Origin: Pseudomonadota bacterium
GTDB lineage: Bacteria > Pseudomonadota > Gammaproteobacteria > Burkholderiales > Gallionellaceae
NCBI GenBank assembly: GCA_021783525.1
Contig: JAJXTT010000153.1
Span: 1-5,094, forward strand
Length of the DNA: 5,094 nucleotides
Direction: 5' to 3'
Shown here: in pieces, positions 1-5,094 of the stretch
How the letters are laid out: the number at the start of each line of letters is the position of its first letter
How positions within the stretch are numbered: the stretch's first letter is position 1
Notes under the pieces: generated by a model
Told to the model about the DNA's origin: nothing
What the model saw: only the letters and a program-made list of their open reading frames with translations
Databases searched by the model: none
Made by a program: the position numbers and the translations under genes

Positions 1-635
1 TGCAGGGGGGCGAATCCGGTTTGAGCCAGAGCCTGCTCGGGGTTTGCGACGCCTTGCTGCGCAAGCCAGGCAGCCCCGGCCTCTCGCGTCGGAGTATGGA
101 CGGCAAAACTCAGGCAACGACTCAGTACGGTAGGCAGCAGTTGTTGCGGCTTATGCGTAACCAACAAAAACAGCAGCTTATCGCTTGGTTCTTCCAGAGT
201 CTTCAGAAGAGAATTGGCCGCATTGTTGTTCAGGGCTTCGGCAGGATGAATGACGATGACGCGATATCCGCCACAGTGCGCAGACAGATTGGCAAAGCTG
301 GACAGATCGCGTATCTGGTCCACCGATATCTCGCGCGAAGGCTTTTTTGTACCGGATTTTTCTTCCCCGTCCTCGGCTGCAGCCAAAGCATCCGGTTGGA
401 TCAGACGAAAATCCGGGTGACTTTCCTGCTCGAACCAGTGGCATGAGCTGCATTCCTGGCAAGCTGTACCGTCGTCATTCGGCATTTCGCATAGCAGCGA
501 CTGGGCAAAATTCAGCGCCAGATCCAGCTTGCCTATACCTTGCGCCCCCTTGAGCAACAACGCATGCGGCAACCGAACCCGCAGTCCTTGCAGGGATTGC
601 CACGATTCAGATTGCCATGGGTAGAGTGGTTTCAT
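1..635 (-). CDS. holB: DNA polymerase III subunit delta' (clamp loader), C-terminus cut by window edge
   Basis: Delta' is the rigid stator subunit of the clamp loader, which opens the beta sliding clamp and places it on primed DNA. I translated 211 complete codons from the ATG at 635; the frame stays open to base 1. Visible features are the N-terminal YPWQ (residues 5-8), a P-loop-like GAQGIGK (30-36) in which the usual Ser/Thr after Lys is Leu, a zinc-binding cysteine set (C49, C59, C62, C65), SLLKTLEEP (142-150), and the sensor-1/SRC region with LLPTVLSRC (166-174). The non-canonical P-loop fits the family, since delta' is not an ATPase subunit. Roughly 120 C-terminal residues (collar domain) should lie beyond base 1, judging by E. 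coli HolB at about 334 residues. The start is 1 base after the tmk stop with no Shine-Dalgarno, so translation is probably coupled to tmk. A lysine- and glutamate-rich stretch (about residues 84-101) is longer than in E. coli. Identification is firm. Confidence 0.95.
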   Translation of the reverse strand, partial: MKPLYPWQSESWQSLQGLRVRLPHALLLKGAQGIGKLDLALNFAQSLLCEMPNDDGTACQECSSCHWFEQESHPDFRLIQPDALAAAEDGEEKSGTKKPSREISVDQIRDLSSFANLSAHCGGYRVIVIHPAEALNNNAANSLLKTLEEPSDKLLFLLVTHKPQQLLPTVLSRCLSFAVHTPTREAGAAWLAQQGVANPEQALAQTGFAPL

Positions 636-636
636 T

Positions 637-1245
637 TCAAAACGTTGCGATGATCTTCGCCAGTTCCTGATGAACTTCGGGTATGGTTCTTTCAGCGCGG
701 ATCACGGCGAAACGGTCCGGTGTCCTGGCTACTCTGGCCAAATACGCCTGGCGTACCTGCTCGAAGAATTCACCGCGTTCCTGCTCAAAACGGTCCAGAC
801 TCAGGTTATTGGACAAGCGCTGGCGTGCGACTTCAATGGGAATATCGAACAGCAAAGTCAGGTCGGGCTGCAAGTCTGCGTGTACCCATTGTTCCAGTTG
901 CTCCAGTTTGGCCAGCGGTACGCCCCTTCCCCCGCCTTGGTATGCAAAGCTGGCGTCGCTGAACCGGTCGGAGATGACCCAGGTGCCGTTTTGCAGCGCA
1001 GGGCGGATGACCTGCTCCACATGCTCGCGGCGTGCGGCAAACATCAGCAGCGCTTCGGTTTCGGCGTGCATGGGCTGGTTCAACAATATTTCGCGCAAGC
1101 GTTCGCCCAGCGGGGTGCCGCCCGGCTCGCGCGTCACCAGCAAGTCGATGCCGCGCTGGCGCAGTGCGTTGGCGAACCATTCCAGATGGGTACTCTTCCC
1201 TGCCCCGTCCACGCCTTCAAAAGTGATGAATTTAGCTGCCCTCAT
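637..1245 (-). CDS. tmk: Thymidylate kinase
   Basis: Cytoplasmic dTMP kinase: it transfers phosphate from ATP to dTMP to give dTDP, an essential step to dTTP for replication. The 202-residue length is usual. The P-loop GVDGAGKST is at residues 11-19, REPGG (39-43) and DRF (93-95) contribute to substrate binding, and the AYQGGGRG segment (101-108) follows. The P-loop has no arginine, while the LID region (about 141-155) carries R141, R143 and R152 ahead of FEQE. This matches the E. coli-type (type II) arrangement, where the LID supplies the catalytic arginine; that assignment is inferred from family knowledge. The ATG at 1245-1243 overlaps the mltG TGA in an ATGA, right after an A run. I see no Shine-Dalgarno, so start by re-initiation is likely. 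holB follows after 1 base, a common replication-linked pairing in Proteobacteria. Confidence 0.98.
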   Translation of the reverse strand: MRAAKFITFEGVDGAGKSTHLEWFANALRQRGIDLLVTREPGGTPLGERLREILLNQPMHAETEALLMFAARREHVEQVIRPALQNGTWVISDRFSDASFAYQGGGRGVPLAKLEQLEQWVHADLQPDLTLLFDIPIEVARQRLSNNLSLDRFEQERGEFFEQVRQAYLARVARTPDRFAVIRAERTIPEVHQELAKIIATF

Positions 1246-2252
1246 TTTTTTTGCTTAAATGGTTTGATCTGGTATTGGTTGACAGCGTTATTGTGTTCGA
1301 TCAGCGTACTGGAAAATTGCGAACTGCCGTCGCCGCGCGCTACAAAATACAAGGCATGGCTCGGCGCCGGGTGCAGCGTAGCCTGCAAGGCGGCCAATCC
1401 GGGCAAGGCGATCGGAGTGGGAGTCAATCCGTTACGGGTATAGGTATTGTACGGCGTGTCACGCGTCAGGTCGCGTTTGCGCAGATTGCCGTCGAACTTG
1501 TCGCCCATTCCATAAATGACCGTCGGGTCGGTCTGCAAACGCATATTTTTCTTCAGGCGGTTGATGAAGACCGAAGCGATCATGGGGCGGTCACCGGGCT
1601 GGCCCGTCTCCTTTTCCACGATGGATGCCAAAATCAAAGCCTCATAAGGGGTATTGAAAGGCAGGTCGCTGTCGCGTTTTTTCCAATTGTCCTCGAGGTT
1701 GCGTTGCATCAGTTGATACGCGCGTTTCAACACGATCAGGTCGCTGCTGCCGGTGGAATAATTGTAGGTGTCGGGGAAGAACAGTCCCTCGGCAGCCGTT
1801 TCCGTTGCACCGATCCGCTTGAGTATTTCCGCCTCAGTCAGCGTGGAACTGTCGTGACGCAGCGTGGATTCAGCGTTCAATGTGACGCGCAACTCCTTGA
1901 AAGTCGTGCCTTCTATGATGGTCAGCGAACTGTGTTCGAACTGGCCTTTGCTGATCATGTTCAACAGCTGAAGCGGAGTGACTTCATGTTCCAGCTGATA
2001 ATTTCCGGGCTTGATTTGATTTGCCTTGCGCAGGCCTCTGGCCAGCAAGACGAACAGCCATTCGTTATTTAGTCCGCCGGCTTGCTGAATCTGGTGTGCG
2101 GTGCTCTTGAGGCTGCTCCCCTGTTTCAGGGAAAACTCAAAAGGGGTGTGTTCCAGCGGGATCGGGGTGCGCGCATAGTAGGTAAACAGCCCTCCCACGA
2201 TGACCAGTATGAACAACAGCCACAACAGCAGTTCCTTAATGACGCTCATCAT
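1242..2252 (-). CDS. mltG: Endolytic murein transglycosylase MltG (YceG family)
   Basis: Inner-membrane lytic transglycosylase that cleaves nascent peptidoglycan strands and is thought to set glycan chain length by acting as an elongation terminator. The 336 residues are close to E. coli MltG (340). One N-terminal membrane segment (about residues 6-26, rich in L, I, V and F) is followed by a periplasmic body: a LysM-like subdomain (about 36-105), then the YceG catalytic domain. The conserved IVEKE block is at 211-215, with E213 the likely catalytic glutamate by comparison with E. coli E218. RLQTDPTVIYGMG (238-250), YNTYTRNGL (268-276) and HPAPSHALYFVA (294-305) are further family signatures. 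The start is Met-Met: ATG codons at 2252 and 2249 are both inside the end of pabC. A weak GGGA ends 8 bases before the first ATG. It ends in a Lys-rich tail (KQKK) overlapping the tmk start. Identification is firm; the exact first Met is uncertain by one codon. Confidence 0.97.
   Translation of the reverse strand: MMSVIKELLLWLLFILVIVGGLFTYYARTPIPLEHTPFEFSLKQGSSLKSTAHQIQQAGGLNNEWLFVLLARGLRKANQIKPGNYQLEHEVTPLQLLNMISKGQFEHSSLTIIEGTTFKELRVTLNAESTLRHDSSTLTEAEILKRIGATETAAEGLFFPDTYNYSTGSSDLIVLKRAYQLMQRNLEDNWKKRDSDLPFNTPYEALILASIVEKETGQPGDRPMIASVFINRLKKNMRLQTDPTVIYGMGDKFDGNLRKRDLTRDTPYNTYTRNGLTPTPIALPGLAALQATLHPAPSHALYFVARGDGSSQFSSTLIEHNNAVNQYQIKPFKQKK
1245..1251 (-). other. A-AAA-AAA slippery heptamer at the mltG stop/tmk start overlap
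   Basis: On the coding strand the end of mltG reads AAG CAA AAA AAA TGA. The eight consecutive A residues (1252-1245) include a heptamer A-AAA-AAA in the correct phase for a -1 slip, with the mltG stop as the next zero-frame codon. After a -1 slip the next codon is the tmk ATG, so the two reading frames would join. The sequence and phase are seen directly. Use as a frameshift site is speculative, and the run may simply be an unstructured A-rich region helping re-initiation at tmk. Confidence 0.35.
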
Positions 2253-3048
2253 TCAACCATTCCCGTATCTTCCAGGCACTTTGATGCTGTGTACGCCGGT
2301 ATGCGGCAAGTTCGCAGACCGGCCACAGGCCGAACACACTATTCACCAGAAATATCTCATCTGCAAGCATCAGCTCTTCCATGCGGATATCCGCCACATT
2401 GCAGGTCACGCCATGCTGCTTGGCCCAATCCATCACGCGGGTTCTTTGTACACCCGCCACACCGCATCGCGAGAGGTTCGGTGTATACAGAATTTTGCTG
2501 CGCAGCATGAACAGGTTGCTTCGCGTTCCACCAATGACATTGCCGGAGATGTCGTTCAGCAGGCCTTCCTGCACATCCTGCCCCTGCCATTCGCTTGCGG
2601 CGAGCACGTTTTCCAGGCGATTGAGGTGTTTGATGCCGGCCAGCAATGGCTGATGTCCCAAACGCAGCTTGCAGACATGGAGGCGCACGCCTTGTCTGGC
2701 ATAGTCCGCAGGATAGGCTGGTATGGGCGTGACACTGACTATACGAGTCGCATCGGATTGGGCTGAAGGCGCGTAGCCCCTGCTTGAAACGCCGCGCGTG
2801 ATGGTGATCTTGGCAACGCCTTCGCTATGGGTTTTTCCCAACTGTTGCAGTTCGCTGAAAAGCACCAGCGCGGAAGGGCAGGAAATCTTCAGCGCGCTGC
2901 AGTCTTGTTGCAGTTTGGCGTACTGGCGTTCCCAGCAGACGGGACGCCCGCCTTGCATGCGCAGGGTGCGGAACACCCCGTCGCCGTAAGACAAACCGCG
3001 ATCTTCTGCATTGATTGAATTGCCTGGGGTGCCGTTGATCAGCATCAC
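2236..3048 (-). CDS. pabC: Aminodeoxychorismate lyase (fold-type IV PLP enzyme)
   Basis: PabC converts 4-amino-4-deoxychorismate to p-aminobenzoate and pyruvate for folate synthesis in the cytoplasm. It is 270 residues against 269 in E. coli. The N-terminal LINGTPG, DRGLSYGDGVF (16-26), TRGVSSRGYAPS (84-95) and RLGHQPLLAGIKHLNRLE (129-146) follow the E. coli enzyme closely, with the PLP-binding lysine at K140. GTRSNLF (174-180) and GVAGVQR (196-202) are the later cofactor-phosphate and structural motifs. Odd point: the residue equivalent to the PLP-nitrogen-contacting glutamate (E173 in E. coli) is glycine here. The start is GTG at 3048 or ATG at 3045, in tandem; the GTG gives numbering identical to E. 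coli. The gene starts 9 bases after the fabF stop with only a distant AAGG upstream, so coupling to fabF is likely. It overlaps mltG by 17 bases. A related fold-type IV aminotransferase is the alternative, but position and motifs favour PabC. Confidence 0.93.
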   Translation of the reverse strand: MMLINGTPGNSINAEDRGLSYGDGVFRTLRMQGGRPVCWERQYAKLQQDCSALKISCPSALVLFSELQQLGKTHSEGVAKITITRGVSSRGYAPSAQSDATRIVSVTPIPAYPADYARQGVRLHVCKLRLGHQPLLAGIKHLNRLENVLAASEWQGQDVQEGLLNDISGNVIGGTRSNLFMLRSKILYTPNLSRCGVAGVQRTRVMDWAKQHGVTCNVADIRMEELMLADEIFLVNSVFGLWPVCELAAYRRTQHQSAWKIREWLNDERH

Positions 3049-3057
3049 GGCGCGAGA

Positions 3058-4290
3058 TCAGACCTTGCGGAATACCAAGGAGCCGTTGGTTCCGCCGAAG
3101 CCGAAATTGTTGTTCACTGCCACATCGATCTTCATCTGGCGTGCCGTATTGGCGCAATAGTCCAGATCGCACTCCGGATCCTGTTCGAAGAGATTGATCG
3201 TGGGGGGAGCGATCTGATGATGGATCGCCAGCACACAGAACAGGGACTCGATGCCGCCCGCACCGCCCAGCAAGTGTCCGGTCATCGATTTGGTGGAACT
3301 CACTACCAGTTTTTTGGCGTGGTCGCCGAAAGCCAGTTTGATCGCTTCGGTTTCGTTCTTGTCGCCCAGCGGGGTCGAAGTGCCGTGCGCGTTGACATAT
3401 TGCACCTGATCAGGATTCAAAGCTGCATTGCGCAAGGCATTGATCATGCTGCGTTTTGGTCCATCGGTGCTCGGTGCCGTCATGTGATAGGCATCGGCGC
3501 TCATGCCGTAGCCTGTGATCTCCGCGTAGATCCTGGCGCCACGCGCCTTGGCATGTTCGTACTCTTCCAGTACCAGTACGCCTGAGCCCTCGCCCATCAC
3601 GAAGCCATCGCGATCCTTGTCCCAAGGGCGGCTGGAGGTTGCCGGGTCATCGTTGCGGGTGGACAGTGCTTTGGCGGAAGAGAACCCTCCGACCGCCAGA
3701 GGCGAGATGGTCGATTCCGAACCGCCTGCGATCATGACGTCAGCATCGCCGTACTCGATGATGCGTGACGACTCGCCGATGCTGTGCGTACCGGTGGTAC
3801 AGGCGGTCACCACGGAGAAGTTCGGTCCCTTCAACCCGTAGATGATGGACAGGTTTCCGGAGATCATGTTGATGATAGTGCCGGGAATGAAAAACGGCGA
3901 AATCTTGCGCGGTCCGCCTGCCAGGAAATCGCTGTGCGTCTCTTCGATCATCGGCAGGCCGCCGATACCGGAACTGATGCAAACGCCGATACGCTCGGCG
4001 TTTTGTTCCGTTACCGTCAGGCCGGAGTCCTTGAAAGCCTCCATTCCGGCCACGAGGCCGAAATGAACGAAGCGATCCATGCGCCGGGCATCCTTGGCGG
4101 GCAGGTATTGGGTCACATCGAAACCCTTGACCTCACCCGCCACCTGGCAGGCGAACGGGCTAGGATCGAAGCGGGTGATACGCCCGATACCGGATTTGCC
4201 AGCCACGATGTTTTGCCATGTTTCGGCAACCCCCATACCGACGGGCGTGATCGCGCCCAATCCGGTCACTACAACTCTGCGCCTAGCCAA
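3058..4290 (-). CDS. fabF: Beta-ketoacyl-ACP synthase II (TTG start)
   Basis: Condensing enzyme of type II fatty acid synthesis: it joins malonyl-ACP to an acyl group held on its cysteine, releasing CO2. In E. coli it handles the C16:1 to C18:1 step. The 410 residues match the family. The Cys-His-His triad is visible: C164 in VTACTTGT, H303 in NAHGTSTP and H339 in KSMTGHLLGGAGG, with K334 nearby. The gating FGFGGTN loop is at 396-402. The protein begins (M)ARRRVVVTGLG, aligning with MSKRRVVVTGLG of E. coli FabF. The only start that allows this is TTG at 4290: an in-frame TAA lies at 4320-4318, and no ATG or GTG lies between it and the TTG. A GGAG Shine-Dalgarno sits 6 bases upstream. It follows acpP after 47 bases, the usual acpP-fabF pairing. 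Identification is firm. Confidence 0.98.
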   Translation of the reverse strand: MARRRVVVTGLGAITPVGMGVAETWQNIVAGKSGIGRITRFDPSPFACQVAGEVKGFDVTQYLPAKDARRMDRFVHFGLVAGMEAFKDSGLTVTEQNAERIGVCISSGIGGLPMIEETHSDFLAGGPRKISPFFIPGTIINMISGNLSIIYGLKGPNFSVVTACTTGTHSIGESSRIIEYGDADVMIAGGSESTISPLAVGGFSSAKALSTRNDDPATSSRPWDKDRDGFVMGEGSGVLVLEEYEHAKARGARIYAEITGYGMSADAYHMTAPSTDGPKRSMINALRNAALNPDQVQYVNAHGTSTPLGDKNETEAIKLAFGDHAKKLVVSSTKSMTGHLLGGAGGIESLFCVLAIHHQIAPPTINLFEQDPECDLDYCANTARQMKIDVAVNNNFGFGGTNGSLVFRKV

Positions 4291-4296
4291 ACTGGA

Positions 4297-4300
4297 CTCC
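4297..4300 (-). promoter_or_regulatory. Shine-Dalgarno deciding the fabF TTG start
   Basis: The coding strand reads GCGGAGTCCAGT followed by TTG. GGAG lies 6 bases from the TTG, an ideal spacing. Because no ATG or GTG lies between the in-frame stop at 4320-4318 and this codon, the site supports TTG as the true fabF start. Confidence 0.75.
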
Positions 4301-4324
4301 GCTGCGGAAAGAAACGATTAGATT

Positions 4325-4343
4325 AAGTAAGACGTGATTACTT
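4325..4343 (-). repeat. Small inverted repeat across the acpP stop codon
   Basis: AAGTAA (4343-4338 on the coding strand, including the acpP TAA) and TTACTT (4330-4325) form a perfect 6-bp inverted repeat with a 7-base loop. The stem is A/T-rich and has no U tract, so it is not a typical intrinsic terminator. It could be a weak mRNA hairpin between acpP and fabF, or chance. Confidence 0.3.
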
Positions 4344-4571
4344 GGAGTGTGCGTTGACGTAATCAAGCGCTTGTTGCACGGTGGTGATCTTCTCTGCATC
4401 TTCGTCAGGGATTTCAACGCCGAATTCTTCTTCCAAGGCCATAACCAGTTCCACGGTATCCAGAGAGTCGGCACCCAAGTCGTTCACAAAAGAAGACTCG
4501 TTCTTGACTTCGGACTCGTTCACACCCAGTTGCTCAGCTACGATTTTCTTGACGCGTTGTTCGTTAGACAT
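4338..4571 (-). CDS. acpP: Acyl carrier protein
   Basis: Small acidic cytoplasmic carrier that holds growing acyl chains as thioesters on a 4'-phosphopantetheine arm and delivers them to FabG, FabF and other enzymes. It is 77 residues against 78 in E. coli AcpP. The four-helix ACP fold is implied by near-identical core sequence. The attachment serine is S36 in GADSLDTVELVMALEEEF (33-50), the conserved helix II recognised by partner enzymes, and IPDEDAEKITTVQQA (54-68) forms the helix III region. The ATG at 4571 has a strong AGGAG 8 bases upstream, the best ribosome site in the window, fitting an abundant protein. A candidate promoter lies in the 79-base gap after fabG, so acpP may be transcribed both by read-through and from its own promoter. 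Identification is certain. Confidence 0.99.
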   Translation of the reverse strand: MSNEQRVKKIVAEQLGVNESEVKNESSFVNDLGADSLDTVELVMALEEEFGVEIPDEDAEKITTVQQALDYVNAHSK

Positions 4572-4579
4572 CCCTGATT

Positions 4580-4584
4580 CTCCT
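4580..4584 (-). promoter_or_regulatory. Strong Shine-Dalgarno of acpP
   Basis: The coding strand reads AGGAG, then 8 bases (AATCAGGG), then ATG. This is the closest match to the anti-Shine-Dalgarno core in the window, in keeping with high AcpP synthesis, and it fixes the acpP start. Confidence 0.85.
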
Positions 4585-4613
4585 ACTCTGATTAAAGTTC
4601 AAAAAGCGCACGT

Positions 4614-4641
4614 ATTCTACCAAACTTGCGCCAAATTCCAA
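4614..4641 (-). promoter_or_regulatory. Candidate sigma-70-type promoter for acpP
   Basis: In the fabG-acpP gap the coding strand has TTGGAA (4641-4636, 4/6 match to the -35 consensus), a 16-base spacer, and TAGAAT (4619-4614, 5/6 match to the -10 consensus). The -10 is preceded by TGG, an extended -10 element. Transcription would begin near 4607 and give a leader of about 36 bases that contains the acpP Shine-Dalgarno. A separate acpP promoter is known in E. coli. The element match is seen; its activity is inferred. Confidence 0.5.
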
Positions 4642-4650
4642 AACACCACA

Positions 4651-5094
4651 TTACTCCATGTACATCCCGCCGTTCACGTGCAAGGTCACGCCCGTAATAT
4701 AAGCTGCGCCCGGACTGGCCAGGAATGCGACGGCAGCTGCGATATCTGCAGGCTGACCGAGGCGCTTCAGCGGCACATGCTCAACCAGTTTTGCCCGTTG
4801 ATCCTCGCCCAACGCATGCGTCATGTCGGTATCGATGAAACCCGGCGCGACGCAGTTCACGGTGATGTTGCGGCTGCCGATCTCCTGCGCCAGGGATTTG
4901 GTAAAGCCGACCATGCCGGCCTTGGAGGCCGCGTAGTTGGCTTGGCCAGGGTTGCCCATGCTGCCCACTACCGAGGAAATACTGATGATGCGCCCACCCC
5001 TGGCTTTCATCATGGCGCGCAATACGGCACGGCTCAGGCGAAATACGGATTTGAGGTTGGTTGCCAGCACGTCATCCCACTCTTCGTCGGTCAT
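4651..5094 (-). CDS. fabG: 3-oxoacyl-ACP reductase, N-terminus cut by window edge
   Basis: NADPH-dependent reductase of type II fatty acid synthesis that turns 3-ketoacyl-ACP into 3-hydroxyacyl-ACP; a short-chain dehydrogenase/reductase. The visible 147 residues match E. coli FabG from about residue 98 to its end (244). The catalytic residues are present: Ser in SISSVVG (visible residue 41, E. coli S138), and Tyr and Lys in NYAASKAG (visible 54 and 58, E. coli Y151 and K155). APGFIDTDMT (83-92) and the C-terminal YITGVTLHVNGGMYM (132-146) are standard family signatures. The ATG at the window edge is almost certainly an internal Met, because the NADPH-binding Rossmann half with TGxxxGIG is missing and should lie beyond 5094. 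The stop is TAA at 4653-4651; acpP follows after 79 bases. Identification is firm. Confidence 0.97.
   Translation of the reverse strand: MTDEEWDDVLATNLKSVFRLSRAVLRAMMKARGGRIISISSVVGSMGNPGQANYAASKAGMVGFTKSLAQEIGSRNITVNCVAPGFIDTDMTHALGEDQRAKLVEHVPLKRLGQPADIAAAVAFLASPGAAYITGVTLHVNGGMYME

Noticed and set aside
21..446. Plus-strand open frame of 141 codons at the left edge
   Set aside because: The minus strand here encodes delta' with its cysteine cluster and SLLKTLEEP/SRC motifs; the plus frame has no recognisable feature.
670..1443. Plus-strand open frame of 257 codons across tmk and the end of mltG
   Set aside because: It is antisense to two certain genes and shows no family motif or convincing ribosome site, so it is a shadow frame.
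1251..2072. Plus-strand open frame of 273 codons antisense to mltG
   Set aside because: It lies wholly within the well-supported mltG gene, has no recognisable domain, and its composition looks like the mirror of the coding frame. A long antisense frame is common in G+C-rich genes.
3217..3585. Plus-strand open frame of 122 codons inside fabF
   Set aside because: It is antisense to conserved FabF active-site regions, and its amino acid pattern follows from the complementary codons.
4572..4650. Possible transcription terminator after fabG
   Set aside because: The 79-base gap has T-rich patches but no G+C-rich stem followed by a U tract on the coding strand.
1..5094. Mobile element, CRISPR array, tRNA or novel accessory system
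   Set aside because: No direct or inverted terminal repeats, transposase, spaced repeats or tRNA-like arms were seen. The window is filled by a conserved housekeeping gene order with gaps of 79 bases at most.

Overview
This window is a conserved bacterial housekeeping block. All seven genes lie on the minus strand, so transcription runs from high to low coordinates. In that order they are fabG (cut at the right edge), acpP, fabF, pabC, mltG, tmk and holB (cut at the left edge). This fatty-acid/folate/cell-wall/nucleotide/replication order is typical of Beta- and Gammaproteobacteria. The fairly high G+C content, the protein sequences and an otherwise standard gene set suggest a betaproteobacterium, possibly a Gallionella/Sideroxydans-like or other Nitrosomonadales member. 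That placement is an impression from the sequences and was not tested by phylogeny.

Layout: fabG (4651-5094, the C-terminal 147 residues) is followed by a 79-base gap with a plausible sigma-70-type promoter, a strong Shine-Dalgarno and acpP (4338-4571). A 47-base gap then leads to fabF (3058-4290), which appears to start with TTG. From fabF onward the genes are packed tightly. pabC (2236-3048) begins 9 bases after the fabF stop, mltG (1242-2252) overlaps pabC by 17 bases, tmk (637-1245) overlaps mltG by the 4-base ATGA, and holB (1-635) starts 1 base after the tmk stop. No rho-independent terminator, tRNA, rRNA, CRISPR array, insertion sequence or other mobile-element signature was seen. No gene-free stretch exceeds 79 bases.

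Function: FabG, AcpP and FabF form the core of the type II fatty acid elongation cycle, with acyl chains carried on AcpP, reduced by FabG and condensed by FabF. PabC makes p-aminobenzoate for folate, MltG is an inner-membrane enzyme that terminates glycan strands in peptidoglycan, Tmk makes dTDP, and HolB is the delta' subunit of the DNA polymerase III clamp loader. The block therefore joins envelope growth to DNA precursor supply and replication in what looks like one transcription unit, probably with an extra promoter that boosts acpP.

I see no new system here. The points most worth a second look are the apparent loss in PabC of the glutamate that normally contacts the PLP ring nitrogen, the TTG start of fabF, and a perfect A-AAA-AAA slippery heptamer immediately before the mltG stop/tmk start overlap.
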